Program-made: the position numbers and the translations under genes
Assembly: GCA_018902545.1 (NCBI GenBank)
Contig: JAHIQM010000015.1
Coordinates: 1 to 64,000, forward strand
Direction of reading: 5' to 3'
DNA length: 64,000 bases
Source of the DNA: Pseudomonadota bacterium
Lineage (GTDB): Bacteria; Desulfobacterota; Desulfovibrionia; Desulfovibrionales; Desulfomicrobiaceae
Shown: in pieces, positions 17,869 to 27,521 of the stretch
How positions within the stretch are numbered: position 1 is the stretch's first letter
Layout: the number at the start of each line of letters is the position of its first letter
The notes under the pieces: generated by a model
The model's database searches: none
What the model saw: the letters and a program-made list of their open reading frames with translations, nothing else
Told to the model about the DNA's origin: nothing

Positions 17869-19050
17869 TTATTTTTTCAGGCCGTGCAGAACCTGGCCGA
17901 TCCTGTCCAGACATCCGGCCAGGGTTTCGTCATCAAGGGCGTAGGAAATACGGATGCAGCGGTCGTCGCCAAAGGCGGCGCCGGGCACCAGAGCCACGCC
18001 GGCCTTTTCCAGCAAAAGTCCGCACAGGGCCGTGGAGTCCGGCACCTGCGGCGTGTAGTACCAGTCCACCTGCGGAAAAAGATAGAACGCCCCGGCCGGT
18101 TCCGGACAGACCACATTGCCCCAGGCGCGGATCATGGACAGCCCCAGGTCGCGCCGACGCACAAAGGCTGCAAGCATTGGGGCCAGACAGTCCCACCCGC
18201 CGGTCAGGGCCGCCAGCGCAGCCTTCTGGGCGATGGAACAAATGTTGGAGGTGGACTGGCCCTGGATTTTGGTCATGGCCTTGATCAGGTCCGCGTGAGC
18301 CAGGGTGTAGCCCACCCTCCAGCCGGTCATGGCGAAGCTCTTGGCCAGGCCGTTGACCACGGCAAAATTCTCGGGATGACGCTGCCACCAGGGGGCCAGA
18401 GACGCAGGCCTCGCCGGGGCGTAGACCAGCTGGTCATAAATCTCGTCAGAGATGACAAAGATGCCCTTCTCCACGGCCCAGGCCGCGATAGCGTCAAGCT
18501 GCGCCTGGGTATAGTGGCAACCCGTGGGATTTGATGGCGTGTTCATGACCAGACAGCGCGTGCGCGGGGTACGCGCCGCCTCCAGCTGTTCCACGCTGAC
18601 CAGAAAATCGTTTTCCGGCTCCGTGGTCACAAAGACGGATACCCCATCGGCCAGTTGGACCAGGGCCGGATAACTGACCCAGTACGGAGCCGGGATGATG
18701 ACCTCGTCACCGGGGTCGAGCAGCACCTGGAAAAGGTTGTAGAGGCTCTGCTTGCCGCCGTTGGTCACAACCACGTTCTCCATGGCTGCGTCCACGCCGT
18801 AAAAAGTCTTGAAGTATGCGGCCACGGCCGTGCGCAGCTCGGGGATGCCGGGAACCGGGGTGTAGCGGGTGAAGCCCTGGTCCAAGGCGACCTTGGCCGC
18901 GTCGCAGACATGCTCGGGCGTGCGGAAGTCGGGTTCGCCCACTGCCAGACTGACGATCTGCCGGCCTGCGGCGCGCAGCTCCTGGGCCTTGGTGTTGATG
19001 GTCAGGGTTGCGGAAGGCTTGATCCTGGTGATGCGTTGCGCCAGCTTCAT
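17869..19050 (-). CDS. aspC: Class I pyridoxal-phosphate aminotransferase (aspartate aminotransferase type)
   Basis: The 393-residue product has the fold-type I order of aspartate aminotransferase Ib: [55 protein letters not shown] and [23 protein letters not shown] follows, then the PLP-binding lysine in [15 protein letters not shown]. It should convert oxaloacetate and glutamate to aspartate and 2-oxoglutarate. The ATG is preceded by GGAGA ten bases upstream. Close relatives may prefer aromatic or branched substrates, so the exact specificity is inferred. Confidence 0.92.
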   Translation of the reverse strand: MKLAQRITRIKPSATLTINTKAQELRAAGRQIVSLAVGEPDFRTPEHVCDAAKVALDQGFTRYTPVPGIPELRTAVAAYFKTFYGVDAAMENVVVTNGGKQSLYNLFQVLLDPGDEVIIPAPYWVSYPALVQLADGVSVFVTTEPENDFLVSVEQLEAARTPRTRCLVMNTPSNPTGCHYTQAQLDAIAAWAVEKGIFVISDEIYDQLVYAPARPASLAPWWQRHPENFAVVNGLAKSFAMTGWRVGYTLAHADLIKAMTKIQGQSTSNICSIAQKAALAALTGGWDCLAPMLAAFVRRRDLGLSMIRAWGNVVCPEPAGAFYLFPQVDWYYTPQVPDSTALCGLLLEKAGVALVPGAAFGDDRCIRISYALDDETLAGCLDRIGQVLHGLKK

Positions 19051-19092
19051 TGTCGTGAAGTCTCCGTTGGGACGGTTGGTGTGGGTGAAAGG

Positions 19093-19938
19093 TCAGATTT
19101 CCGCGTTGGCGACATGATCTTCCATCGCGATTTCCAGTTCCGCCAGGGTAATATCGGACAAACCGAGAATCCCGGCCTCTGTGCTGGTGACAAGAATCAG
19201 ATCCGGGTCTGTGCGCAGCCCGATGCCGAGCCTCCTGCACACGAGATTGGCCAGTCGCACCATGACCAGCAGGTGGTTGCCCGGATCGTAATCCCGGCGG
19301 TGATGATCCCGGCAGACCTGGCAGTAGGTTTCGGGCAGGTTCCATTTTTCAAGCAGCAGAAACCCACACTCGGGGTGCATGGTGTCTACGAATTCGTCGG
19401 CCGCGGTCTTGGTGATCCGGGGCGCTTCCTTGTCCCGTTCGCCCACGGACACCAGCGCCTTTAAAACCAAAAGCTTACCGACATCGTGGATGAGACCGCC
19501 AATAAAGGCTTCAGGCGCGAGTTCGGCGTGGTCGCAGCGCTTGGCCAGCCACTGCGCGCCAAAGGCGCAGGCCACGGAGTGCTTCCACAGGGTCGCTGTG
19601 TACTGCTGCACGAACGGATTGCGGGAACTGTAGTTCTTGCGCTGGGTTGCCATCATCACGCAATTGACTACCTCGCGCAGGCCAATGCGTATCACAGCGT
19701 CCTGAATCCGACTGACCTTCTTGATTCCGCGAAAGAAGGAGGAGTTGGCGAGTTTAAGCACCTCGGCGACCAGCACCTGGTCCTGGACGATATAACTGAT
19801 GACCCTGTCCGTGTCCGGATCGGCCTTGGTGGCTTCCTGGTGCACCAGCAGGGCCGTGCGGTCGAAGACAGGCAGATCGCTGCCGGGTTCTTCCAGAAAT
19901 TCCCGGACGCGGTCATGAATAGAGGCGATTTCAAACAT
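19093..19938 (-). CDS. HDOD-domain protein
   Basis: This 281-residue cytoplasmic protein has an HDOD domain, a phosphodiesterase-like fold that often lacks catalytic residues. Features include VLKLANSSFFRG, IGLREVVNCVMM, FIGGLIHDVGKLLVLKAL (an intact HD) and HPECGFLLLEKWNLPETYC. It begins two bases after the stop of the PilB-type ATPase gene, with the ribosome binding site inside that stop region. The two are therefore translationally linked. HDOD proteins commonly act in motility, type IV pilus or c-di-GMP signalling, which fits the neighbouring PilZ and ATPase genes. Confidence 0.88.
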   Translation of the reverse strand: MFEIASIHDRVREFLEEPGSDLPVFDRTALLVHQEATKADPDTDRVISYIVQDQVLVAEVLKLANSSFFRGIKKVSRIQDAVIRIGLREVVNCVMMATQRKNYSSRNPFVQQYTATLWKHSVACAFGAQWLAKRCDHAELAPEAFIGGLIHDVGKLLVLKALVSVGERDKEAPRITKTAADEFVDTMHPECGFLLLEKWNLPETYCQVCRDHHRRDYDPGNHLLVMVRLANLVCRRLGIGLRTDPDLILVTSTEAGILGLSDITLAELEIAMEDHVANAEI

Positions 19939-19940
19939 TC

Positions 19941-21845
19941 CTAGACTCCAAGTATCCTTCGCAGCTCGGCCAGAGGCCTGGGTTTCTGGACTCGGGGCAA
20001 GGTCCGCAGGACCTCCTCCACCGTGGTCATTCCGACAGCCGCCTTGGTTATTCCATCTTCCATGAGAGACACCATGCCGGCCTTTTCCAAACTGATCACG
20101 CGCAGCTCGTGGGTGGTCTTGCGTTGCAGCACCGCGTCACGGATGAATACTTCCGGAATGAGCATCTCGTAGATGGCCAGCCGTCCCTTGTACCCGCTGT
20201 GCCGGCAGGCCGCGCAGCCCCGTCCCTTGCGGAACTCGGCCCCGGCCAGGTCACCGTAAGTGCACCCCATGCGCCGGAGCTGGCTCAGGTCCGGCTGATA
20301 TGGCACGGCGCAATGCGGACACACGCGGCGCAACAGTCGCTGCGACAAGACGCAGGACAGGGTCGAGGAGACCAGGAACGGCTCGATGTTCATATCCAGC
20401 AGGCGGACCAGTGCGCCGATGCTGTCCTCGGTGTGAAAGGTCGTCAGGACCTTGTGCCCGGTCAGAGCGGTCTGGATGCACATCTCGGCCGAAAAATGGT
20501 CGCGCACCTCGCCAATGACCACGATGTCCGGATCCTGGCGGACGATATGCTTCAGCGTTTCCTCGAAGGTCAGGCCGATGGAGGGCATGATGGAGCACTG
20601 CCCGATCCCGCGCACTTTGTATTCCACCGGGTCCTCGGCCGTGATGATGCTCACTTCCGGGCGGTTCAGGTAATTGATGCAGCTGTACACCGTGGTCGAC
20701 TTGCCCGACCCCGTGGGCCCGGTGACCATGATGACCCCCGAGGGCGCATCAAGGGCTTCCTCCATGAACCGGTCGAGCATACCCGGGAGCATCCCCAGCT
20801 CGTGCATGGGCAGAAGCTCTTCCTGGTTCTTGAGAAGGCGCATGACGATCTGCTCGCCATACACCGTGACGTAGAAGGACATGCGCAGATCGATCTGCAC
20901 GCCCATGTGGTTGAAGATGAGCCGCCCATCCTGATGCCGCCTTTTCTCTGCGATATCCGCGCCGCACATGATCTTGAAGCGGCTGACCAGGGGAGCCACC
21001 GCGCCGATGGGATAGTCGCGGAAGTGGACCATGACCCCGTCTTCGCGGAAGCGGACCCGCAGCCGATCGGCCATGGGTTCGACATGAATATCGCTGGCCC
21101 CGCGCTTGAACGCGGCCATGACGATGGAGTTGGCGATCTCGACGATGTTGAGGCGGTTCAGATCCGCCCCGTTTCCTACGCGCAACTCTTCCTTGCGCTT
21201 GTTCAGCACATCGTCGAGCTGACTGACCCTGGTGATGCAGACGGTGATGTTCTTGCCGAAATAGTCCCTGGCCGCATCCAGACTGCGCGGATCAAGCGGG
21301 TCGACAAAGGCGATGCGCACGTTCCCATCGGGCTGCATGTCATAGGGCACGAAACGGTACTGCTCGTAGTATTCCACGGGACCGCGCCCGATCAGACCAG
21401 GATCCGGTTCCTTGGCCGTGAGTTCCAGCACCGGCAATCCCAGCTGCAGGGCCAGAATTTCCGTCAGCTTCTCGTCGGCCAGAAATTTGTGCTGGATGAG
21501 GATGTCCCCGAGCTTCTGCTGACGCCCCCCCTGCAGCTGCAGGGCCAGGGCGCGGTTCAGTTCCTCGTCGGTCAGATAACCCAGCCCGTTCAGCAGATCA
21601 CCGATGCGCAGCTCGCCCTGATTACGACGAATTGTCTGCCGGACCTGCTCATCGGAGACGTAACCGAGTTCGCGCACCACATCGCACAAGGGTTTGCTCA
21701 TATGCAGCCTGGAGCCAACACGGTGTGCGTATTGCGCCTGCTGGGACGTCAGGTGTCCCTCGCGGATCAACAGTTCAACGATGGGATTTAATGCTTCATT
21801 GTTCCCGTTCCCATTTCCGCTCCCGGAATTGAATTCCTCGCTCAT
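19941..21845 (-). CDS. Type II secretion / type IV pilus assembly ATPase (GspE/PilB family)
   Basis: The 634-residue ATPase has two N-terminal winged modules of the MshEN/GspE type (lines around LIREGHLTSQQAQYAHRV and LGYVSDEQVRQTIRRNQGE; IGDLLNGLGYLTDEELNRAL). A catalytic core follows: Walker A TGPTGSGKSTTVY, Asp box AEDPVEYKVRGI, Walker B IVVIGEVRD and the His box TGHKVLTTFHTED. A four-cysteine zinc module (CPHCAVPY...CAACRHSGYKGR) follows. It would power pseudopilus or pilus assembly. No other secretin, pilin or platform gene is nearby, so the partner system lies elsewhere. GGAGGGA precedes the start. Confidence 0.93.
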   Translation of the reverse strand: MSEEFNSGSGNGNGNNEALNPIVELLIREGHLTSQQAQYAHRVGSRLHMSKPLCDVVRELGYVSDEQVRQTIRRNQGELRIGDLLNGLGYLTDEELNRALALQLQGGRQQKLGDILIQHKFLADEKLTEILALQLGLPVLELTAKEPDPGLIGRGPVEYYEQYRFVPYDMQPDGNVRIAFVDPLDPRSLDAARDYFGKNITVCITRVSQLDDVLNKRKEELRVGNGADLNRLNIVEIANSIVMAAFKRGASDIHVEPMADRLRVRFREDGVMVHFRDYPIGAVAPLVSRFKIMCGADIAEKRRHQDGRLIFNHMGVQIDLRMSFYVTVYGEQIVMRLLKNQEELLPMHELGMLPGMLDRFMEEALDAPSGVIMVTGPTGSGKSTTVYSCINYLNRPEVSIITAEDPVEYKVRGIGQCSIMPSIGLTFEETLKHIVRQDPDIVVIGEVRDHFSAEMCIQTALTGHKVLTTFHTEDSIGALVRLLDMNIEPFLVSSTLSCVLSQRLLRRVCPHCAVPYQPDLSQLRRMGCTYGDLAGAEFRKGRGCAACRHSGYKGRLAIYEMLIPEVFIRDAVLQRKTTHELRVISLEKAGMVSLMEDGITKAAVGMTTVEEVLRTLPRVQKPRPLAELRRILGV

Positions 21846-21863
21846 GCGTCCCTCCGCAAGGGA

Positions 21864-22334
21864 TCAGTGCAGAAGGTAAAATCCGAGTTCCTTGTCATAC
21901 TCGCTCCTGGAAAAACGTGCGCCAACGACCCCATCTCGGACATGCCGCACTTCGGCTATGCGCTGGACCAGATTCTGGGGAGGGGAATCAAGGCGAAACC
22001 GTACCGTAACCACGTCTGCCTGCTCAATGAGAGTGCCGCCATCCTCCGGGGTTGTCTCGATGGAAAAAGAAAGCCCCCGCATGGACAAATCCCGCACCGT
22101 GATCTCCAGATCCTGCCCGGTCCTTTCCACGTGGCACCACCCGGCCAGAGAAACCGACCGGCGGTAGTATTCCCTGAATTCGACGAGCATGGTCATGTTT
22201 TCACCGCAGCGGCACCTGATCTTGATGCGGCTGTCACGGCTTCGATATGCCGAGGCATCAAATTCGGTTACAAAACCGCAATGGGGACAATGGAAAACTG
22301 CTTTTCCCTGTTTGTCGGCGTAAACTTTGAGCAT
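21864..22334 (-). CDS. PilZ-domain protein with N-terminal zinc-ribbon-like segment
   Basis: The 156-residue product begins with FHCPHCGFVTEFD and KIRCRCGENM, four cysteines in two CxxC-like pairs that could bind zinc. A PilZ domain follows, with YYRRSVSLAGWCHV (RxxxR-type c-di-GMP contact) and ITVRDLSMRGLSFSIE (the DxSxxG contact). It is thus a likely c-di-GMP receptor. It is the first gene of the series leading into the PilB/GspE ATPase and HDOD genes, 18 bp apart, so it probably controls that ATPase or its operon in response to c-di-GMP. Confidence 0.85.
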   Translation of the reverse strand: MLKVYADKQGKAVFHCPHCGFVTEFDASAYRSRDSRIKIRCRCGENMTMLVEFREYYRRSVSLAGWCHVERTGQDLEITVRDLSMRGLSFSIETTPEDGGTLIEQADVVTVRFRLDSPPQNLVQRIAEVRHVRDGVVGARFSRSEYDKELGFYLLH

Positions 22335-22442
22335 GGCCTTCCTTTAGGGCATTTTCGAGCTTTGCGAAAAATCTGAACAGCTAAAGATGCTACGGCTTCA
22401 GATACGCCATGTAAAGCTATATGGAACGGGCTCGTTATTTGC

Positions 22443-22480
22443 GAAAAAAAACCCTGAACATTGTGTGTGTCAGGGTTTTT
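22443..22480 (-). terminator. Terminator overlapping the merR stop codon
   Basis: On the minus strand AAAAACCCTGA pairs with TCAGGGTTTTTT around a 12-nt loop. The stop TGA of merR forms part of the first arm. It ends the long thrS-to-merR operon. Confidence 0.85.
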
Positions 22481-22796
22481 CGGTCAGCAGGCAGCGGATT
22501 TCTTCCAGCTCTCGCCGGATCGCCTCCAGAGGTGCCCGGACAGACGCAGCCCCTTCGAGTTTCTGGCGCGCGCCCTTGATAGTCAGCTTCTCCACATAAA
22601 GAAGATGCCGGATTCTCTCCAGAACACGGACATGCTCTTCTGTGTAATAACGCTGGCCTTTGGATGTCCTGGCGGCGCTCAACTGGGGAAATTCCTCTTC
22701 CCAGAAACGCAGCACATACGGCTCCACGCCAAGCCGCCGGGCAACCTGCCCGATGCGCAAGCGTTTTTCAGTGTCGGGCTTAACGGGTTTGAGCAC
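22470..22796 (-). CDS. MerR-family transcriptional regulator (pheT-linked)
   Basis: This 108-residue DNA-binding protein has RLRIGQVARRLGVEPYVLRF at its N-terminal winged helix, then GQRYYTEEHVRVLERI and a short dimerisation coiled coil. The short C-terminus lacks an effector domain. I chose the GTG at 22796 because AGGAGG lies four bases upstream; an ATG further upstream has no site. Position directly after pheT is a recurrent arrangement in Desulfovibrionales and Proteobacteria, where such regulators (often beside ihfA) end the translation operon. Its targets are unknown. Confidence 0.88.
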   Translation of the reverse strand: MLKPVKPDTEKRLRIGQVARRLGVEPYVLRFWEEEFPQLSAARTSKGQRYYTEEHVRVLERIRHLLYVEKLTIKGARQKLEGAASVRAPLEAIRRELEEIRCLLTEKP

Positions 22797-22821
22797 GCTC
22801 CCTCCTGGCCCGCGCAACCTG

Positions 22822-25200
22822 TCAGGAGAATCGGACAGGCAACCTCTCGACCAGATGCTGACCAATGCGAAGATTGATTTTTTCCACGTCCTTGTCTTTC
22901 AGGGTGCGTTCCGCGTGGCGGTACACAAAGCGGTACGTCAGGTTACGCTCGGCGCTTCCCTCGGGGGCATAGATATCGACCAGAAAGACATCCGTGAGCA
23001 GGGGTTCCTGCAACGCCTTGACCGTATCAATTACCGCACCGATTGCAAGATCAAGCGGCGCGACCAGCGTCATGTCGCGGCGAACCACCGGAAATTTCGG
23101 AATGGCCTTGAACTTTATCTGCAAACGCAGCCCCAGGAGCAGATCAAGATCGAGATCCGCGTACCAGACTTCGCCGCGTGCCTGGTAAGCATCGGCCAGG
23201 TCCTCGCGGATCATGCCGACCCGGCCCACGACCACATCGCCGGCGCGCACCACAATCTCGGGCGCCAGATAAGGATGCTGCCCTGCGCGTTCAAAATTCG
23301 CGGCTTCCGCGCCCAGGGTCTGCAACAGATGCTCCACCAAACCCTTGATGTCGCTGTAATCGAAGCGGCCCTCGGGGTACGGATACCGCCCAGGAAATCT
23401 GCTGCCGTGCAAAAGGATGCCCAGCCGGTTGTTTTCGCGGGTCAGGGTGTCGCTTTTTGGGTCCTGCACAAAGGAGTGCGCAATCTCGAAGATGCGGATG
23501 CGCGTGTTGTCCTGGCTCATGTTCTGCCGCAGCGAGCCGAGCATCCCCGGAGCGATCTCCGTGCGCAGCACGTTCATTTCCTCGCTGAGCGGATTGAAGA
23601 TTTGCACCCGCCCATCAAGGGGCAGGCCGCAGCGGTCCAGATCGGCGGTCCCGACAAAGCTGTAATTCACGACCTCGGAAAGTCCGACGCCGCGCCCCCA
23701 ATCTTTGACCTGACTCAGGAACGCGAAGGTCGGGTCGGCCTTGTCCAGATCAGCGAGACTTTTCTTGACCGTGGGCAGCACGGCCTCGATGCGGTCCATG
23801 CCGTAGACCCGGGCAACCTCTTCTATGAGATCGACTTCGCGTTCCAGATCCAGCCGGAAGGACGGGGCGGTGACCTGCCAAGGCTCGCTGGCCACTTCGC
23901 AGCCCAGGCTACTCAGGGTGTCGCGGCAAAATCCAGGGGACATCTCCACACCCAGCAGCTTCGTGGCCTTGGCGGGGGCAAAGGGAATGATCTTGCGTGC
24001 AAAAGGCCGGGGCTCGGCCTTGGCCACGCCCGGGGCCACCGCGCCGCCGGATACGGCGGCAATAAGGCTCGCGGCCCGGTTCATGGCGTGCGTGTTGCCG
24101 ATCTGGTCCACGCCGCGTTCGAAGCGGTAGGACGCGTCGCTGGACAGGCCCAGGCGGCGGGCCGTCTTGCGGATGGAGGCCGGGTCGAAGACCGCGCTCT
24201 CCAGCAGGACCGTGATGCTGCCGTCAGTGATCTCGGAATTTGCGCCGCCCATGACCCCGGCCAGGGCCACGGGGCGCTCATTATCCCAAATGAGCAGGTC
24301 CCTCTCGGTCAGGGTTCTGTCCTGCCCATCGAGGGTGGTCAGGGTCATGCCCTCCTTGGCCAGGGCGACCCGGATGCGGCTGCCGCGCAGCAGATCGCGG
24401 TCAAATGCGTGCAGGGGCTGGCCGCACTCCATCATCACGTAATTGGTCACGTCGACGATGTTGCTTATGGGACGCAGTCCCAGGGCCAGCAGACGGTAGC
24501 GCAGCCAGTCGGGGCTCGGTTTGATCTTCACTCCCCGGATCAGTCGCGCCTGATACAGGGGGCACAATTCAGGATCGGGCTCGATGGCAAAACCTTCGAA
24601 AACATCCCCGCTCTCGGTCAACCTCGCCTGCGGGATGGTCAACGGCAGGGCGAAAGCAGCGGCCACTTCCCGGGCCAGGCCCAGAACTGAAAGACAGTCC
24701 GCGCGGTTGGGGGTGATGCTCACGTCGAGCACGACCTGGTCGAGCCCCAGAGCGTCACAGATGGGGGTGCCGGGAACAAGGGCCTGATCCAGCACCATGA
24801 TGCCTTCATGGCCTTCGCCCAGGCCCAGCTCGCGCTCGGAACAGATCATCCCGCAGGATGCCTGGCCGCGCAACTTGGCCTTCTTGATGACCAGACCGCC
24901 AGGCATGGTCGTGCCTACGGGGGCTACAGGCACCTTCTGACCCGCGCCCACGTTGGGGGCACCGCAGACGATATCGAGGATCTCGCCTGTGCCGATGTCA
25001 ACCTTGCAGACCGAGAGGTGGTCTGAAGACGGGTGCACGGTCCTCTCAAGGACATGTCCGACCACGATTTTTTCCAGGGCGGCGAAGGGATTCGCGATCT
25101 CCTCCACCTCCAGACCGAGCATGGTCAACCTGTCGGCAAGCGTCTTGGCGTCCCCTTCATAGGGCACAAATTCCCGCAACCAGTTCAAACTTAAGAGCAT
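22822..25200 (-). CDS. pheT: Phenylalanyl-tRNA synthetase beta subunit
   Basis: The 792-residue subunit contains the N-terminal tRNA-binding (EMAPII-like) domain (VVGHVLERTVHPSSDHLSVC), the B3/B4 editing domain (around SITPNRADCLSVLGLARE and IVDVTNYVMMECGQPLHAFD), and the B5 domain (KIIPFAPAKATKLLGVEM). It ends in the C-terminal anticodon-binding fold (FPVVRRDMTLVAP ... TYRFVYRHAERTLKDKDVEK). With PheS it forms the alpha2-beta2 enzyme charging tRNA-Phe. It follows pheS by 19 bp. Confidence 0.97.
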   Translation of the reverse strand: MLLSLNWLREFVPYEGDAKTLADRLTMLGLEVEEIANPFAALEKIVVGHVLERTVHPSSDHLSVCKVDIGTGEILDIVCGAPNVGAGQKVPVAPVGTTMPGGLVIKKAKLRGQASCGMICSERELGLGEGHEGIMVLDQALVPGTPICDALGLDQVVLDVSITPNRADCLSVLGLAREVAAAFALPLTIPQARLTESGDVFEGFAIEPDPELCPLYQARLIRGVKIKPSPDWLRYRLLALGLRPISNIVDVTNYVMMECGQPLHAFDRDLLRGSRIRVALAKEGMTLTTLDGQDRTLTERDLLIWDNERPVALAGVMGGANSEITDGSITVLLESAVFDPASIRKTARRLGLSSDASYRFERGVDQIGNTHAMNRAASLIAAVSGGAVAPGVAKAEPRPFARKIIPFAPAKATKLLGVEMSPGFCRDTLSSLGCEVASEPWQVTAPSFRLDLEREVDLIEEVARVYGMDRIEAVLPTVKKSLADLDKADPTFAFLSQVKDWGRGVGLSEVVNYSFVGTADLDRCGLPLDGRVQIFNPLSEEMNVLRTEIAPGMLGSLRQNMSQDNTRIRIFEIAHSFVQDPKSDTLTRENNRLGILLHGSRFPGRYPYPEGRFDYSDIKGLVEHLLQTLGAEAANFERAGQHPYLAPEIVVRAGDVVVGRVGMIREDLADAYQARGEVWYADLDLDLLLGLRLQIKFKAIPKFPVVRRDMTLVAPLDLAIGAVIDTVKALQEPLLTDVFLVDIYAPEGSAERNLTYRFVYRHAERTLKDKDVEKINLRIGQHLVERLPVRFS

Positions 25201-25219
25201 GAGGAAACCTTATGTCCGC

Positions 25220-26263
25220 TCAGGCGAATTGCCGGAGGAATCGCAGATCGTTCTCGAAAAACATGCGCAGGTCGCCGATGCCGTACTTGAGCATGGCGAT
25301 GCGCTCCACCCCCAGACCGAAGGCGAAGCCGGTGTAGACTTCCGGGTCGTAGCCGACCTTCTCGAACACCGCCGGATCAACCATGCCGCAGCCAAGGATC
25401 TCCACCCAGCCCGTTTCCTTGCATACGCGGCAGGAATCGCCGTTCACGCGGCCCTTGCCGCCGCAGATCACGCAGCTGATGTCCACCTCGGCGCTGGGCT
25501 CGGTGAAGGGGAAGAAGCTCGGGCGGAAGCGAACCTTGGTGTCATGCCCGAAAACATTCTGCACGAAGGCGGTCAGGATGCCGCGCAGATCGGCCATGGT
25601 CACGTGCGTGTCCACCAGCAGGCCTTCGACCTGATGGAACATGGGGGTGTGGGTGATGTCCGAGTCGCGGCGATAAACCTTGCCCGGAGCGATGACCCCA
25701 AGGGGGGGCTTGCGGGCCAGCATGGTCCGCACCTGCAATGGCGAGGTGTGGGTGCGCAGCAGGATCGAATCTGAAATATAGAGCGTGTCCTGCATGTCGC
25801 GGGCAGGATGCTCGGGGGGAAGATTGAGCGCCTCGAAGTTATTGAAGTCGTTCTCCACTTCCGGACCCGAAACGACCTCAAATCCAAGGCTGGTGAACAC
25901 CGCGCAGATTTCCCGGGTGACCAGGGTCACGGGGTGGAGGGACCCCACATCGGGCTGCCAGGACGGGGAGGACGCGTCGAACGCCCCCAGGGCCTGCTCC
26001 TGCGCTCGTGACTTCAGGGCGGCAACCTGCTCTTCCCACAAGGTCGTCATGGCGGTTTTGACCTGATTGGCGGTCTTGCCTGCGGCCGGACGGTCTTCCG
26101 GGACCAGCGCGGTCAAACCGGACATCAGATCGGCCAGGAGGCCCTTGCGCCCCAGAAAACGGACGCGCAATTCCTCCAACTCATCCAATGAAGAAGCCTG
26201 GCCCAGGGCTTCGGTAAGCTCCGGGACCAGGCTTTCAAGCTTGCGAATAATATCGTTGGCCAC
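25220..26263 (-). CDS. pheS: Phenylalanyl-tRNA synthetase alpha subunit
   Basis: The 347-residue class II synthetase subunit has an N-terminal coiled coil (about 1-85), motif 2 ([20 protein letters not shown]) and motif 3 ([18 protein letters not shown]). [17 protein letters not shown] contains the Phe-binding region. The best start is a GTG at 26263 that shares its G with the rplT stop (TAGTG), preceded by AAGGCGA. A GTG at 26293 inside rplT is possible but has no site. The rplT-pheS overlap implies coupled translation. Confidence 0.96.
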   Translation of the reverse strand: MANDIIRKLESLVPELTEALGQASSLDELEELRVRFLGRKGLLADLMSGLTALVPEDRPAAGKTANQVKTAMTTLWEEQVAALKSRAQEQALGAFDASSPSWQPDVGSLHPVTLVTREICAVFTSLGFEVVSGPEVENDFNNFEALNLPPEHPARDMQDTLYISDSILLRTHTSPLQVRTMLARKPPLGVIAPGKVYRRDSDITHTPMFHQVEGLLVDTHVTMADLRGILTAFVQNVFGHDTKVRFRPSFFPFTEPSAEVDISCVICGGKGRVNGDSCRVCKETGWVEILGCGMVDPAVFEKVGYDPEVYTGFAFGLGVERIAMLKYGIGDLRMFFENDLRFLRQFA

Positions 26264-26616
26264 TAGTTCGCCTTGGATTTTACCATTTGGCACAAGGCTG
26301 CGAAGGCGTCTTTTTCATAGACAGCCATGTCGGCCAGGGCCTTCCGGTTAAGATTGATTTCGGCGAGCTTCAAACCGTGCATGAAGCGGTTGTAGGTCAG
26401 GCCGTATTCACGCACGCCGGCATTGATGCGCACGATCCACAGTTTCCGGAATGCGCGCTTCTTCTGCTTTCTGTCGCGGTACGCAAAACACAAAGCGCGC
26501 TCGACGGTTTCACGGGCGGTGCGGTACAGCTTGCTGCGCGATCCGCGGTAGCCCTTGGCCATGGCCAAGTACTTCTTGTGCCTTCTGTGCGCTGTCTTTC
26601 CTCTTTTTATTCTCAT
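26263..26616 (-). CDS. rplT: 50S ribosomal protein L20
   Basis: The 117-residue basic protein begins [20 protein letters not shown] and continues [20 protein letters not shown], the L20 signature. It ends near [17 protein letters not shown]-like sequence. GGAGA precedes the ATG at 26616; the six-codon in-frame extension upstream has no role. L20 binds 23S rRNA early in assembly and, in several bacteria, represses its own operon. Confidence 0.98.
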   Translation of the reverse strand: MRIKRGKTAHRRHKKYLAMAKGYRGSRSKLYRTARETVERALCFAYRDRKQKKRAFRKLWIVRINAGVREYGLTYNRFMHGLKLAEINLNRKALADMAVYEKDAFAALCQMVKSKAN

Positions 26617-26693
26617 GATCTTCTCCTTTCGCAATCAGGTATAGTGGGAAATGACTATACGCTGAGTCGTTCCGCTCCGGCCCGATGCCGGAA

Positions 26694-26894
26694 CTAGAAA
26701 ATGTACGGTACCAGACGACGAATCGCAGCGACACACGACGGGGCAGCCAGGGTGGACTGACGCAGCTGTCTTTTGCGCTTCGCGGATTTCTTGGTCAGGA
26801 TGTGGCGCATGTTGGCGTGGCTTCTTTTCACCTTGCCTGTGCCCGTGACCCGAAAACGCTTGGCCGCACTTCTGTTGGTTTTCACCTTTGACAT
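26694..26894 (-). CDS. rpmI: 50S ribosomal protein L35
   Basis: The 66-residue basic protein begins [20 protein letters not shown] and contains [21 protein letters not shown], typical of L35. GAGGAGG precedes the ATG. It lies between infC and rplT in the classical infC-rpmI-rplT order. Confidence 0.97.
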   Translation of the reverse strand: MSKVKTNRSAAKRFRVTGTGKVKRSHANMRHILTKKSAKRKRQLRQSTLAAPSCVAAIRRLVPYIF

Positions 26895-26950
26895 AGTTCC
26901 TCCTCAAACAGACGTAAGTGATCGCGTGAGCGACCGGCAATACCGCTCCC

Positions 26951-26969
26951 TCCCGCCTTTGTGGCGGGA
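26951..26969 (-). other. Hairpin in the infC-rpmI spacer
   Basis: On the minus strand TCCCGCC and GGCGGGA form a 7-bp stem with a 5-nt loop, about 30 bases after the infC stop. On this strand no T-run follows. It could be an RNA-processing or L20-type regulatory structure, but the sequence alone does not decide. Confidence 0.35.
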
Positions 26970-26999
26970 AATTTTTCTATAGAAGGCGGCAGAGGGAGC

Positions 27000-27504
<505 letters not shown>

Positions 27505-27521
<17 letters not shown>

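Noticed and set aside
20109-21791. 560-codon plus-strand open frame opposite the PilB/GspE gene
   Set aside because: It is the antisense shadow of a clear ATPase gene in high-GC DNA and shows no family motif.
22660-24690. 676-codon plus-strand open frame opposite pheT
   Set aside because: Shadow of pheT; composition is Arg/Gly/His-rich and without recognisable domains.
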